DNA of 64,000 nt from Geodermatophilus bullaregiensis. Lineage in GTDB: Bacteria > Actinomycetota > Actinomycetes > Mycobacteriales > Geodermatophilaceae. The DNA is taken from assembly GCF_016907675.1 (NCBI RefSeq), contig NZ_JAFBCJ010000001.1:3844001-3908000 (forward strand), read 5' to 3'. Both the position numbers and the translations under genes were made by a program. The notes beneath the pieces are model-generated. The model was not told where the DNA came from. It saw only the letters and a list, made by a program, of their open reading frames with translations, and searched no databases. Below, one piece after another: positions 53,916 through 62,870 of the stretch. Positions within the stretch are counted from its first letter, which is position 1, and the number at the start of each line of letters is the position of its first letter.

Positions 53916-54670
53916 AGCCCGTCGAGGAAGCGCTCGACGACGGTCAGCAGGGCGACCGGCGTCTCGAACACCGCGTAGTGACCGGCGTTGGCCAGCACCT
54001 CGAGGGACACGTCGGGGTAGAGCTGCAGGAACGTCTGCTCCATCACCGCGGCGCTCAGCGCCGGGTCGTGCTCCCCGACGACCAGCCGGACCGGCACCTG
54101 CCGGCCGCGCACCTCGTCGGCGAAGTCGGTCCCCGCCCACGCGTCCAGGTAGGCCCGGAAGGCGGCCGGGTCGGAGGTGTCGAGCGAGGACTGCACCATG
54201 CGGTCGATCCAGGTGCGGCTCAGCCGCCCGCCGGTCGTCAGGTCGATGATCGCGTGACGGTGCTCCCGTTCCCCGGCCGCGCCGCTGAACAGCTGCCAGG
54301 ACTGCTCGTCGAACGGCACGCCCGTGGCCGGGACGGGACTGGTGCCCAGCAGGCCGGTCACGCGGTCACCCCCGTCGAGGGCGACCCGCTGCATCACGCT
54401 GCCGCCCATCGAGTGGCCCAGCACGGCGAACGCCGACCAGCCGAGGGCGTCGGCCGCGGCCAGGGCGTCGGCGGCCATCTCGGCGATCGTGTGCTCGCCG
54501 GTCTCCGAGCGCCGCGCGCCGTAGCCGCGGAAGTCAACGAAGGCGTAGCTGTACCGGTCGCCGTCGACCAGGTCGGCGAACGGTCCCCACCCCCTCGCGG
54601 ACCCGAACCAGCCGTGCAGGGCGAGGACGCGGCGCGGGCCGGAGCCGATCACGAGGGGCTCGGTGCTCAT
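53912..54670 (-). CDS. Alpha/beta hydrolase
   Basis: A 252-residue serine hydrolase of the alpha/beta fold: oxyanion region LALHGWFGSARGWGPF, nucleophile elbow VLGHSMGGSVMQ, acid Asp in VVGEHDPAL and His in LANAGHYAVFETP. Esterases and C-C hydrolases share this layout, so substrate is open. It is the upstream, coupled partner of the P450, suggesting a two-step degradation of one compound. Confidence 0.88.
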   Translation of the reverse strand: MSTEPLVIGSGPRRVLALHGWFGSARGWGPFADLVDGDRYSYAFVDFRGYGARRSETGEHTIAEMAADALAAADALGWSAFAVLGHSMGGSVMQRVALDGGDRVTGLLGTSPVPATGVPFDEQSWQLFSGAAGEREHRHAIIDLTTGGRLSRTWIDRMVQSSLDTSDPAAFRAYLDAWAGTDFADEVRGRQVPVRLVVGEHDPALSAAVMEQTFLQLYPDVSLEVLANAGHYAVFETPVALLTVVERFLDGL

Positions 54671-54777
54671 GGCCGGGAGTCTCGTGTCGGCCCCGCCGGC
54701 CGGACAAGGGTGTCCGTGCCGGCGGGGACGGCGCACGGGGTGCGCGCCCGCGCGGACCCTCCTCGGTCCCGCGGGGG

Positions 54778-54922
54778 TCAGCCGGTGACGGCGATCCGGC
54801 GGGGGCGGACCCGCTCGGTCCCGGGAACGCGGACGGTCAGCACGCCCTCGGCCAGCGAGGCGGTGACGCCGTCGGCGCCGACGTCGCCGGGCAGGGTCAC
54901 GGTGTAGGAGAACCGGCCCGCG
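54778..54922 (-). pseudogene. Hsp20 small heat shock protein, 3' remnant
   Basis: A 47-codon piece reading RGRFSYTVTLPGDVGADG, then VTASLAEGVLTVRVP and a terminal RPRRIAVTG stop, is the C-terminal end of an alpha-crystallin domain. The rest of the gene is missing: seven bases upstream lies the stop codon of the next hydrolase gene. The reading frame runs into that gene without a start, so this is a fragment. Confidence 0.75.
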
Positions 54923-54928
54923 GGTGGA

Positions 54929-55762
54929 TCAGGGTGCGCCGCGCACGTGCGCGGTGACCAGCTCGGCGGTGCGCTCGGCGGCCAGCTCCGGGATCCAGTG
55001 CGGCACGCCCTCGAGCACCTCGAGCCGGTAGGGCGCCTCGACGTGGTCGCGCGTCCGCTCGGTGGCGGCGCGGCCGAGCGCGACGTCGCCGGTGCTCCAC
55101 ACGTGCAGGGTCGGCACGGTGATCCGCCCGACGGTGTCGCGGACGGCGAGGGGGATCGCGCGGTACCAGGCGAGCGCTGCCGACAGCGCCCCCGGCTCGC
55201 GCATGCGCGCGACGTAGCGGGCGGCGGCGTCCCCGGGCACCCCGCTGCTCTCCAGCAGCCGTCGCAGCAGCTCGCCGTCGCGGGCCAGCAGCAGCCGCTC
55301 GGGCAGCACCGGCACCTGGAAGGCGGCGACGTAGGTCGAGCGCAGCCCCTGGTCGCTGATCAGCACCGCCCGCCCGATGGCGGCCGGGTGCGGCACCGAC
55401 AGCGCGGTCAGGGTGCGCACGCGCTCCGGGTGCCAGGCGCCGAGTGCCCAGCCGACCAGCCCGCCCCAGTCGTGGCCGACGACGTGCGCGCTCCCCAGCC
55501 CGGCCGCGTCCAGCAGCGCCAGGACGTCGCCCACCACCTCGCGCATCCGGTAGGCCGACCGCCCGCGCGGTCGGGCGCCGGGGCTGTAGCCGCGCTGGTC
55601 GGGGGCGAGCGTGCGCAGCCCCGCGTCGTGCAGCAGCGGCGCCACGCGGTCGAAGGCCGAGGAGTCCTGCGGGAAGCCGTGCAGCAGCACCACCGGCTCG
55701 CCGTCCGGGGGACCGCCGTCGCGGACGTCGAAGGTCAGGCCGTCACGCCGGAACTGTCGCAT
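54929..55762 (-). CDS. Alpha/beta hydrolase, epoxide hydrolase/haloalkane dehalogenase type
   Basis: A 277-residue hydrolase whose nucleophile is Asp: VVGHDWGGLVGW. The oxyanion region VVLLHGFPQDSSAF, and the catalytic His in VPHWIPEL, fit epoxide hydrolases and dehalogenases; the acid Asp probably lies in WSTGDVALG. ATG 55762 is the first start. Convergent and divergent neighbours do not share its strand except for the Hsp20 remnant directly behind it. Confidence 0.88.
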   Translation of the reverse strand: MRQFRRDGLTFDVRDGGPPDGEPVVLLHGFPQDSSAFDRVAPLLHDAGLRTLAPDQRGYSPGARPRGRSAYRMREVVGDVLALLDAAGLGSAHVVGHDWGGLVGWALGAWHPERVRTLTALSVPHPAAIGRAVLISDQGLRSTYVAAFQVPVLPERLLLARDGELLRRLLESSGVPGDAAARYVARMREPGALSAALAWYRAIPLAVRDTVGRITVPTLHVWSTGDVALGRAATERTRDHVEAPYRLEVLEGVPHWIPELAAERTAELVTAHVRGAP

Positions 55763-55822
55763 GCGCAGCCCTTGCCCGGCCGGACGCGTGCCGGAACACC
55801 GGTCGTCGGGGAGGATGGGGCG

Positions 55823-56365
55823 GTGACGGTGACCGCGGCGGAGCTGATCGTGCTGGTCGACGACGACGGGACGCCCATCGGCACGATGCCCAAGCCCCTG
55901 GTGCACCACGGCGAGACCCCGCTGCACCGCGCCTTCTCGGCCTACCTCTTCGACGACGCCGGCCGGCTGCTGGTCACCCGCCGCGCCCCGGACAAGCAGA
56001 CCTTCCCCGGCATGTGGACCAACACCGTCTGCGGCCACCCCGGTCCCGACGAGGACGACGACGCCGCGATCGCCCGCCGCGCCTCCTTCGAGCTGGGCCT
56101 GCGGGTGGCCGACCTGCGCCCGGCGCTGCCCGGCTACCGGTACCGCGCGGAGTTCCGCGGCGTCGTGGAGAACGAGGTCTGCCCGGTCTACCTCGGCCGC
56201 TTCAGCGGTGAGCCCGCCCCCGACCCCGGCGAGGTGGGGGAGTGGGAGCTGCTCGACTGGGCGGCCTTCCGCCGTCGCCAGGAGGTCGAGGGCGACGCGT
56301 GGTCGCCCTGGTGCCGCGAGCAGGCCCGCCTCATCGAGCGGGCCGGCCTCGTCCCGTCGTCCTGA
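55823..56365 (+). CDS. idi: Isopentenyl-diphosphate delta-isomerase, type 1
   Basis: Interconverts isopentenyl and dimethylallyl diphosphate for isoprenoid synthesis. The 180-residue Nudix-fold protein has the catalytic Cys in TNTVCGHP (C70) and the catalytic Glu in VVENEVCPVY (E116), with His/Glu metal ligands in LVHHGETPLHRAF. GGGGAGG precedes GTG 55823. Carotenoid pigments, common in the presumed host group, would draw on this step, though no crt genes are in the window. Confidence 0.95.
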   Translation: MTVTAAELIVLVDDDGTPIGTMPKPLVHHGETPLHRAFSAYLFDDAGRLLVTRRAPDKQTFPGMWTNTVCGHPGPDEDDDAAIARRASFELGLRVADLRPALPGYRYRAEFRGVVENEVCPVYLGRFSGEPAPDPGEVGEWELLDWAAFRRRQEVEGDAWSPWCREQARLIERAGLVPSS

Positions 56366-56457
56366 GGGCCCGAGGTCGGGTAGCCGAGGCGACACGGACA
56401 GTGGCGGGCACGCGCGCCGCGTGGTGTCGCTGCCGGGAGCCCGCCGGGGTGCCGACC

Positions 56458-56463
56458 TAGCGT
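56458..56463 (+). promoter_or_regulatory. -10 box of the polysaccharide deacetylase gene, leaderless
   Basis: TAGCGT lies 7 bases before GTG 56471. Confidence 0.5.
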
Positions 56464-56470
56464 CCGCGGC

Positions 56471-57253
56471 GTGGACCGACGGGGCTTCCTCCTGCTGCTC
56501 GCCGCCGGGCTGACGGGCGCCGCCGTGGGGCGCGGCGCCGCTGAGGTGGACCTTGCCGCCCCCGGCACCCCCGTGGTCCGGCCGCCGGCCCCGGCCACGC
56601 CCACCGGGCCCGGCGGGATCGTCGCCGTCCCGGCCCCGACCGGCGTCGTCGACCGGCTGGCCGGCACCGGCCCGCAGCTGGCGCTGACCATCGACGACGG
56701 CAGCAACGGCGAGGTCGTCGCCGCGCTGGTCACCCTGGTGCGGGAGACCGGCACCCGGCTGACCTTCTTCCCCAACGGGTCCTACCGGACCTGGGGCGAC
56801 AACGCCGGCGACCTCTGGCCGCTGATCGAGTCCGGTCAGGTGGCCTTCGGCAACCACACCTGGTCGCACCCGGACGTGACGACGCTGTCCGACGCCGAGG
56901 TCGTCGACGAGCTCCGCCGCAACCAGGACTTCATGCGCCGCACGCTCGGCGTCCCCGCCACCCCGTTCTGGCGGCCGCCGTTCGGGTCGCACGACGCGCG
57001 CACCGACGCGATCGCCGCCGACCTGGGCCACCCGACCACGGTGATGTGGAACGGCACCTTCGACGACGGCCGCGTGGTCGGCGCCGAGGGCCTCCTGTCC
57101 GCCGCGCACCAGTGGTTCGCCGCCCAGGGGATCGTCGTCGGGCACGCCAACCAGCCGGCCCTGTCCACCGTCCTCGACCAGCTGCTCGAGCTCATCGACA
57201 CCCGGCAGCTCGTGACGGTCACCCTCGCCGACGTCTGGTCGTCCCCGGCCTGA
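56471..57253 (+). CDS. Polysaccharide deacetylase (NodB homology), exported
   Basis: A 260-residue secreted carbohydrate esterase family 4-type enzyme that removes acetyl groups from peptidoglycan or other glycans. The N-terminus DRRGFLLLLAAGLTGAAVG has a twin-arginine pattern, pointing to Tat export. The NodB motifs are TIDDGSN (catalytic base and metal Asp), GNHTWSHPDV (two metal His) and RPPFGSHD. GTG 56471 sits 7 bases behind a TAGCGT box. Confidence 0.9.
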   Translation: MDRRGFLLLLAAGLTGAAVGRGAAEVDLAAPGTPVVRPPAPATPTGPGGIVAVPAPTGVVDRLAGTGPQLALTIDDGSNGEVVAALVTLVRETGTRLTFFPNGSYRTWGDNAGDLWPLIESGQVAFGNHTWSHPDVTTLSDAEVVDELRRNQDFMRRTLGVPATPFWRPPFGSHDARTDAIAADLGHPTTVMWNGTFDDGRVVGAEGLLSAAHQWFAAQGIVVGHANQPALSTVLDQLLELIDTRQLVTVTLADVWSSPA

Positions 57254-57384
57254 CCGCGGTGGTGCCCCCGTGTCGCCGCCGGCACCCGGGTCCCACGACC
57301 TGCGGGCGGGGGCGACGTCGGCGAGGCTGGGCGGGACGCATCGTGATCGACGGCCCGGGCCGGGCCGGTGGACGGAGGTAGCAG

Positions 57385-58158
57385 GTGGCAGGGGAGCTGA
57401 AGGGCCGCGTGGCGCTGGTCACGGGCGGGGCCAGCGGGCTGGGCCGGGCGACGTGCGTGTCGCTGGCCGAGGCCGGCGCGCACGTCGTCGTCGCCGACAT
57501 CGACGCCGACGGCAGCACGCGGACCCGAGACCTGGTGACCGACGCCGGGGGCAGCGCCGACGTCGTCGCGCTCGACGTGACCGACGACGGCAGCCGCCGC
57601 GCGGTCGTCGCCTCGCTCTTCGAGCGGCACGGCGACGCCTTCGACGTCCTGGTCAACGTGGCCGGCATCGACCGCCCGGGCTACGTCACCGACATCGACC
57701 TCGACGACTACCGCCGCGTCATGGCGGTCAACTGCGAGGGGCCGGTCTTCCTCACCAGCGAGTTCGTGAAGCGGGTGCAGCACCTGCCCGAGGGGCGCAC
57801 GGCCGACGTCGTGCACGTCGTGTCGCTCTCGGCGATCACCTCGGGCAGCGGCGCGATCGCCTACAACGGGTCCAAGGCCGGCTTCCTCAACGCCACCCGG
57901 TGCATCCAGCGGGAGCTGCGGGAGAAGGCCGTGACGCTCCCCGACGGCTCCGAGCGACCCTTCCCGTGCCGGGTGCAGAGCGTCATCCCGGCGGCCATGG
58001 ACACCCCGATGATGGAGCAGTGGGGCATCCCCTCCCACCTGATGATGCCCCCGTCGGCGGTGGCCGACACCGTGCGCACGCTGCTGCTGCTGCACCCGGC
58101 GGCGTTCGTGCCCGAGATGCAGATCGTGCCGCGTCTGGAACCGAACTTCCCCCGATGA
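57385..58158 (+). CDS. Short-chain dehydrogenase/reductase
   Basis: A classical SDR of 257 residues: cofactor site LVTGGASGLGRATC, NVAGI, the catalytic Ser in VHVVSLSAITSG and YNGSKAGFLNATR (YxxxK). Asp in VVVADIDADG suggests NAD rather than NADP. Substrate unknown. GTG 57385 follows GGAGG. Confidence 0.9.
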   Translation: MAGELKGRVALVTGGASGLGRATCVSLAEAGAHVVVADIDADGSTRTRDLVTDAGGSADVVALDVTDDGSRRAVVASLFERHGDAFDVLVNVAGIDRPGYVTDIDLDDYRRVMAVNCEGPVFLTSEFVKRVQHLPEGRTADVVHVVSLSAITSGSGAIAYNGSKAGFLNATRCIQRELREKAVTLPDGSERPFPCRVQSVIPAAMDTPMMEQWGIPSHLMMPPSAVADTVRTLLLLHPAAFVPEMQIVPRLEPNFPR

Positions 58159-58197
58159 CCGGCCCCCGGCCGGACTCCCCCCGCTGAGGAGCCTCCC

Positions 58198-58464
58198 GTG
58201 ACCGACCCCGACCTGCCCGACAGCGGCATGGCCTCCGGCTCCGACGCCGGCGAGCCGGGCGAGCACCTCGGCGGCGGGGACCTGCGCCCCGACGAGGAGC
58301 GCCTGCTCGCCGAGCTCGAACGGGGAGCGGACGACGGCGCGCCCGAGACCGGTGACGCGGAGCTCCGGGCGGCCGAGGACGAGGTGCCCCTGCCCGGCGA
58401 GGGAGGGCCCCAGGGCGACGGCCTGGAGGCCCGTTTCTCCGACGCCGACCCGACCGAGGGCTGA
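58198..58464 (+). CDS. Small acidic protein, unknown function
   Basis: An 88-residue disordered, strongly acidic protein (many Asp, Glu, Gly and Pro) without a recognisable domain. GAGGAGCC precedes GTG 58198. It follows the SDR gene by 39 bases and may be co-transcribed with it. Confidence 0.6.
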   Translation: MTDPDLPDSGMASGSDAGEPGEHLGGGDLRPDEERLLAELERGADDGAPETGDAELRAAEDEVPLPGEGGPQGDGLEARFSDADPTEG

Positions 58465-58467
58465 AGG

Positions 58468-58502
58468 AGGCCCCTCCTGCAGGGAGGCCGCCGGGAGGGG
58501 CG
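58468..58502 (+). terminator. Hairpins after the small acidic protein gene
   Basis: GGCCCCTCCTGCAGGGAGGCCGCCGGGAGGGGC contains several paired runs (CCCCTCC/GGGAGGGG, and CCTGCAGG), directly after the stop codon and between convergent genes. Confidence 0.5.
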
Positions 58503-58506
58503 CTGG

Positions 58507-60885
58507 TCAGTCGTGCGGCAGCAGGCGGACGGCGACGAGCGCGACGTCGTCCTCCGCGCCGTCGGGGACCATCCGCTCGAGGACCTCGTCGCACACCTCC
58601 TCGACCGGGCGGTCGTGCAGCTCGCCCAGCGCCTGCCCCAGCCGGGCGACGCCGTCGTCGAAGCCGGACCGCCGGCGCTCGACCAACCCGTCGGTGTAGA
58701 GCAGCAGGGTCGAGCCGGAGCGCAGCACCGCCTCCTGGTCGGTGCGCACCGCGTGCGGGTCCGCCCCGAGCAGCATCCCCGGTCGCGGTGCGGTGAGCGC
58801 CTGCAGCGCGCCGTCCGGGCCCACGACCAGGGGCGGCAGGTGCCCGGCGCTGGCCCAGCGCAACCGGGTCACCCCGGCGGCCCGCTCCTCCGGCGTCTGC
58901 TCCAGGCGGCCGACCAGCACGGTGGCCATCGCCCGCAGCCCCAACCCCTCGATCGCGCCGTCGAGGCGGGCGAGCACCCGGGCGGGACCCTCGGCGTTGG
59001 CGAAGGCGATGCCGCGCAGCAGCCCGCGCAGCTGGGCCATGCACGCGGCGGCCTCGGTGTCGTGGCCGACGACGTCGCCGATGACGAGCACCGTCGAGCC
59101 GTCGGGCTGGACGAAGACGTCGTACCAGTCGCCGCCCACCTGGGCCTCGCGCGTGGCCGGCACGTAGCGCACCGCCAACTGGAGGTGGTCGGGCTGCGGG
59201 GGGTCGGACAGCAGGCTGCGCTGCAGGGTCTCCGCCGCGCGCACGATGCGGCGCGAGCGGGCGTAGAGCGCCTCGAGCAGGTGGTTGCGCAGCTGGGCGA
59301 CCTCGGAGCGCTCCTGCGGCGTCCACGGCTGGGAGCGGTGGCGGACCGTCTCGCGCCACCGGTCGAAGCTCTTGCGCGGGCTGAGCCGGACGCCGTCGCC
59401 CTCGCGCTCGGCGATCGCCTTGTTGTGCGGGTCGCCGCCCCAGTCGACGGCGTGCACCGTCTCGCGGCGGTGCCACAGCACGTGCTGGCCCTCCGGCAGC
59501 GGCAGCACGAGGACGCCGCAGGCGACCTCGACCGGCACGTCGAGCTCCGGGGCGTCGCGGCGCAGCGAGTCGGTGGCCACGACCTCGCCGCCCTGCGCGG
59601 CGGCCCAGCCGACCAGCGCCTCGACCAGGTCCGCCGGCAGCGTGTCGCCCCTGCTGCCGGTGCTGCCCTGCAGGCACACGGTCACACCGTCGGCGGGCAG
59701 GACGTCGAGCAGGCTGGTGCTGTCGAGCAGCGTGTCGGCCAGCGGGCGGTCCTCGTCGAGCGTGGCCGACGTCAGCCAGGCCAGCGTCGAGCGCACCTGC
59801 AGCGCCCGGTGCACCTCGTCCTCCGCGGTGCGGTCGACCAGCCGCAGCGACAGCGTGGAGCCGAGGAACTCCGCGGCCGCCCGGGTGGCGAACGGCGGGG
59901 CGTGCGGGCCCGAGTAGTGGTGGCAGGCGATGAGCCCCCACAGCCGGTCGTCGCGCAGCAGCGAGATCGACATCGAGGCCCGCACGCCCATGTTGTGCAG
60001 GTACTCGACGTGCACCGGCGAGACGCTGCGCAGCGTGGCGTAGGTCAGGTCCAGCGGGCGGCCGGTGGCCGGGTGGGCGGCCGGGTGGATCGGGCTCGGG
60101 ACGTAGTCGACGTCGGAGATCAGTCGCAGCCAGTTCTTCTCGTACAGCGCCCGGGCCTGCGCCGGGATGTCCGAGGCCGGGTAGTGCAGGCCGAGGAAGG
60201 AGTTGAGGTGCCCGGCCCTGGCCTCGGCCACGACCTCGCCGTTGTAGTCGGCGTCGTAGCGGTAGACCATCACGCGGTCGAAGCCGGTGAGGCTGCGCAC
60301 GGCCCGGGCGGTGACGTCGTAGAGGTCCTGCAGGGTCGCGGCGCGGTTGAGCTCGGTGACCGTGCTGCGCACCGCCTGGTAGGTGTTCGGGAAGGAGAAC
60401 GGCCGCGGCCCACGCGCCGGCTCCAGCTCCACCACGAGGTTGGTCACCGGCGGCGCCCCCGGCTCCGGCTGCCCGTGCTCGTCGCCGGCGCCGGTCAGCA
60501 CCGCGCGGTGCAGGATCGCGTCGACCGGCACCGGGTCCCCGCCGACGTCGAGGGTGATCTCCACCGGGTTGCGCTCGCGCAGGTCGCCGAAGGCGCTGGC
60601 CGAGCGGACGACGGCGCCGGTCTGCGCCACGCCCAGCACGTCGATGAGCGGGCGGCCCAGCGCGTCGGACCAGCCGACGCCGGTCAGCTCGGCGAGGTTC
60701 TCCGACGCCTGGACGACGACCAGGTCGGGCTCGCTGACGGCGAGCAGCACGCCCCGGGGCTGGATGCTGCCCGGGACGTGGATCGGCTCGCGCGCGCAGT
60801 TGTCGAGGTCGACCGGCGTCCCCGGCGCGAGCCAGGCGACGTCGGGCGCGAGGTCGGCCGTGACGTCCGGCTCGACGTCGGTCAC
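58507..60885 (-). CDS. Bacteriophytochrome with SpoIIE-type phosphatase output
   Basis: A 792-residue red/far-red light receptor. The N-terminal PAS domain has the biliverdin Cys (C30) in DLDNCAREPIHVPGSIQPRG, the GAF domain carries LHYPASDIPAQARALY and SPVHVEYLHNMG, and a PHY domain follows (about 330-500). The output is a PP2C/SpoIIE phosphatase (about 565-785; GGDWYDVF, VIGDVVGHDTEAAA, LYTDGLVERR) rather than a histidine kinase, so light would control dephosphorylation of a STAS-type antagonist and thus a stress sigma factor. GTG 60885 overlaps the heme oxygenase stop. Confidence 0.93.
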   Translation of the reverse strand: MTDVEPDVTADLAPDVAWLAPGTPVDLDNCAREPIHVPGSIQPRGVLLAVSEPDLVVVQASENLAELTGVGWSDALGRPLIDVLGVAQTGAVVRSASAFGDLRERNPVEITLDVGGDPVPVDAILHRAVLTGAGDEHGQPEPGAPPVTNLVVELEPARGPRPFSFPNTYQAVRSTVTELNRAATLQDLYDVTARAVRSLTGFDRVMVYRYDADYNGEVVAEARAGHLNSFLGLHYPASDIPAQARALYEKNWLRLISDVDYVPSPIHPAAHPATGRPLDLTYATLRSVSPVHVEYLHNMGVRASMSISLLRDDRLWGLIACHHYSGPHAPPFATRAAAEFLGSTLSLRLVDRTAEDEVHRALQVRSTLAWLTSATLDEDRPLADTLLDSTSLLDVLPADGVTVCLQGSTGSRGDTLPADLVEALVGWAAAQGGEVVATDSLRRDAPELDVPVEVACGVLVLPLPEGQHVLWHRRETVHAVDWGGDPHNKAIAEREGDGVRLSPRKSFDRWRETVRHRSQPWTPQERSEVAQLRNHLLEALYARSRRIVRAAETLQRSLLSDPPQPDHLQLAVRYVPATREAQVGGDWYDVFVQPDGSTVLVIGDVVGHDTEAAACMAQLRGLLRGIAFANAEGPARVLARLDGAIEGLGLRAMATVLVGRLEQTPEERAAGVTRLRWASAGHLPPLVVGPDGALQALTAPRPGMLLGADPHAVRTDQEAVLRSGSTLLLYTDGLVERRRSGFDDGVARLGQALGELHDRPVEEVCDEVLERMVPDGAEDDVALVAVRLLPHD

Positions 60886-61523
60886 GGACCGACGCCCTGC
60901 GGCCGGGCGGCCGGGCGGCACCAGTCGGCGAGGACGGTGAAGGTGGTGCGCGCCGCGGCGACGACCCGCCCGGCGTCCCCAGGGCCGGCCACGTGCTCGC
61001 GGGTGACCCGCCGGAAGGCGTGCCACATCGCGCCGGTGTCGGTGCCGTAGGGGCTGAAGCAGCGCAGCCGCGGGCCGCCGGCCAGCCCGGGCAGCGTGGC
61101 GAGGTGGCGGTCGATGACCGTGCCGCCGAGGGTCGAGCCCTCCATCACGTAGAGCCGCCCGAGCGCCTCGTCGGTGTCGTGCACGCCGGGGAGGTCGGGT
61201 CGCCCGGCCGGCTCGGGGTCGGCGCCGAGGGCGCGCAGGTCGGCGGCGTAGAGCGCCGCGCGGCGGCGCCGGTCCCAGTCGAGGGCGGCGGCGTCCTCCG
61301 GGCGCCGCCGGGCCCAGGCGTCCAGGCCGGCCTCCGCCGCCAGCCAGAAGGCGTGCAGCCGCCGCAGGACGCCGACCAGCCGGTCGCGGTCGAGGTGGGG
61401 GTCCATCAGGTCGAGCATGGACTCGACCCGGTCGTGCTCCTCGGCGGTGGCCGTGCGCAGGTCCCGGAGGACGTCGCCGGCTCCGCCCGCGTCTCGAGGC
61501 AACGCCTCTCCTCCCGCAGCCAT
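60882..61523 (-). CDS. bphO: Heme oxygenase for phytochrome chromophore
   Basis: Cleaves heme to biliverdin, the chromophore of the coupled phytochrome. The 213-residue helical protein has the proximal His in ATAEEHDRVESML and the distal glycine stretch MEGSTLGGTVIDRHL. The gene overlaps the phytochrome gene by GTGA, so light receptor and chromophore supply are made together. Start is uncertain: ATG 61523, GTG 61529 or TTG 61502, the last with GGAGGAGAGG close upstream. Confidence 0.9.
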   Translation of the reverse strand: MAAGGEALPRDAGGAGDVLRDLRTATAEEHDRVESMLDLMDPHLDRDRLVGVLRRLHAFWLAAEAGLDAWARRRPEDAAALDWDRRRRAALYAADLRALGADPEPAGRPDLPGVHDTDEALGRLYVMEGSTLGGTVIDRHLATLPGLAGGPRLRCFSPYGTDTGAMWHAFRRVTREHVAGPGDAGRVVAAARTTFTVLADWCRPAARPQGVGP

Positions 61524-61600
61524 CAGCACCTGCGAGGGTAGGTCACCCCCCGGACGGCGTCGCGCCCGAGCGGACTGCCCGGTTCCGTGTGGTGCGCGGG

Positions 61601-62740
61601 TCACGGCAGCCGCGCGCGGCGCAGCGAGGCGTGCACCAGCAGCCGCGTGTCGCCGTCGGCGAGGTCGAGGCCGGTGAGCGCGGCGACCCGGCCCAGGCGG
61701 TAGTAGAGCGTCTGACGGTGGATGCCCAGCGCGGCCGCCGTCCGCGCCACGCTCCCGGCCGCGTCGAGGTAGGCCTCCGCGGTGGCGGCGAGCAGCGGCT
61801 CGGCCAGCAGCGGGGCCACCGCGGGGTCCGGCGCGGGCAGCGCGGCCGCCGTCCGCCAGCCCCCGAGCTCGGCCCACTGCGCGACCGGCGCCAGCCGCGG
61901 CACCACGGCCGCGACGGCCGCGGCCGCCCGTGCCTGGGCCCAGCGGCCGGGCAGGTCGGCGACGTCGGTCGTGGCCGCCGACACCCCGGCGCTGGCCCCG
62001 GCGGGCAGCCGGACGAGAGCGGCCGCCGCGGCGGCCGCGGCCGGGCGCAGGTCCGCCGCGCGGGCCAGCCGCACCAGCACCGCGACCCCGTCCCCGCCGG
62101 AACCGTCGGGTCCGGGCAGGACCGCGGCCGCCGGCGGGGGGCGCCACCCCTCCGGCGGCGCGCCGCCGGGCGGGTGCAGGGCGACCAGCGCCAGCGGTGC
62201 GCCGTCCCCGAGCCGGTCGGACAGCGCACGCACGGCCCGGTCGCGGGCAGGGCCGGCAGCGGTCAGGACGGCGGCCAGCGCCGCACCGAGGTCGCGGTCG
62301 TCGTCCCGGTCGGCCAGCAGCCGACCCGCCCGTGCCGCGAGGGCGACCGCCGCGGCCAGCGCCGGGTCGGCCGCGTCGGCCGGGTCGGTGCGGCCGCCGT
62401 CGAGCAGCCAGAGGTAGCCGCGGGTGCGGCCGTCGGCGCGCGCGGGCAGCAGCAGCCGGGTGAGGACACCGGCCGCCGGGTCGGCCGGGGTGCGCAGCGG
62501 TCCCTCGGCGCGGGCGATGCCGAGGCCCTCGAACCAGCGGCGGGTGGCCGGCGTGGAGCCGCGGCCGAGGATCGAGCGGGCCCGGACGGCGTCCATGGCG
62601 GTGGCGGCGTCCCCCTCCTCGTCGCCGTCGGTGGGGTGGGCGCAGAAGGCCAGCAGCGTGAAGTCGACGTCCTCCAGCGTCGCCGGTGCCCCGAGCAGCC
62701 GGGACACCTCGTCGACCACGTCCTGCAGGTCGTCGCGCAC
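61601..62740 (-). CDS. PucR/CdaR-type regulator, probable proline-catabolism activator
   Basis: A 379-residue regulator with a GAF-like N-terminal half and the C-terminal PucR helix-turn-helix VARTAAALGIHRQTLYYRLGRVAALTGLDL (about 330-360). It is divergent from proline dehydrogenase, the same arrangement as the mycobacterial PruC activator of pruAB, which responds to proline. GTG 62740 sits 7 bases behind TACAGT (62753-62748), a leaderless start. Confidence 0.85.
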   Translation of the reverse strand: MRDDLQDVVDEVSRLLGAPATLEDVDFTLLAFCAHPTDGDEEGDAATAMDAVRARSILGRGSTPATRRWFEGLGIARAEGPLRTPADPAAGVLTRLLLPARADGRTRGYLWLLDGGRTDPADAADPALAAAVALAARAGRLLADRDDDRDLGAALAAVLTAAGPARDRAVRALSDRLGDGAPLALVALHPPGGAPPEGWRPPPAAAVLPGPDGSGGDGVAVLVRLARAADLRPAAAAAAAALVRLPAGASAGVSAATTDVADLPGRWAQARAAAAVAAVVPRLAPVAQWAELGGWRTAAALPAPDPAVAPLLAEPLLAATAEAYLDAAGSVARTAAALGIHRQTLYYRLGRVAALTGLDLADGDTRLLVHASLRRARLP

Positions 62741-62747
62741 TCGTACG

Positions 62748-62753
62748 ACTGTA
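62748..62753 (-). promoter_or_regulatory. -10 box of the PucR-type gene, leaderless
   Basis: Minus-strand TACAGT, 7 bases before GTG 62740. Confidence 0.55.
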
Positions 62754-62811
62754 TGAGACCGGACGGGTGGAGTCCGTACGTCTGTCCCTGGTGGCCGGAC
62801 TGCGGCGGACC

Positions 62812-62817
62812 TAGCGT
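62812..62817 (+). promoter_or_regulatory. -10 box of the proline catabolic operon
   Basis: TAGCGT 54 bases before the preferred GTG 62871, giving a short leader that contains GGAGG at 62861-62865. The 60 bases between the two -10 boxes are the likely site for the PucR-type activator. Confidence 0.5.
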
Positions 62818-62870
62818 TCTCCTCGAGCGTGCACCCCCGCGGAGGCGCACGACGACCCACGGAGGTGCCC

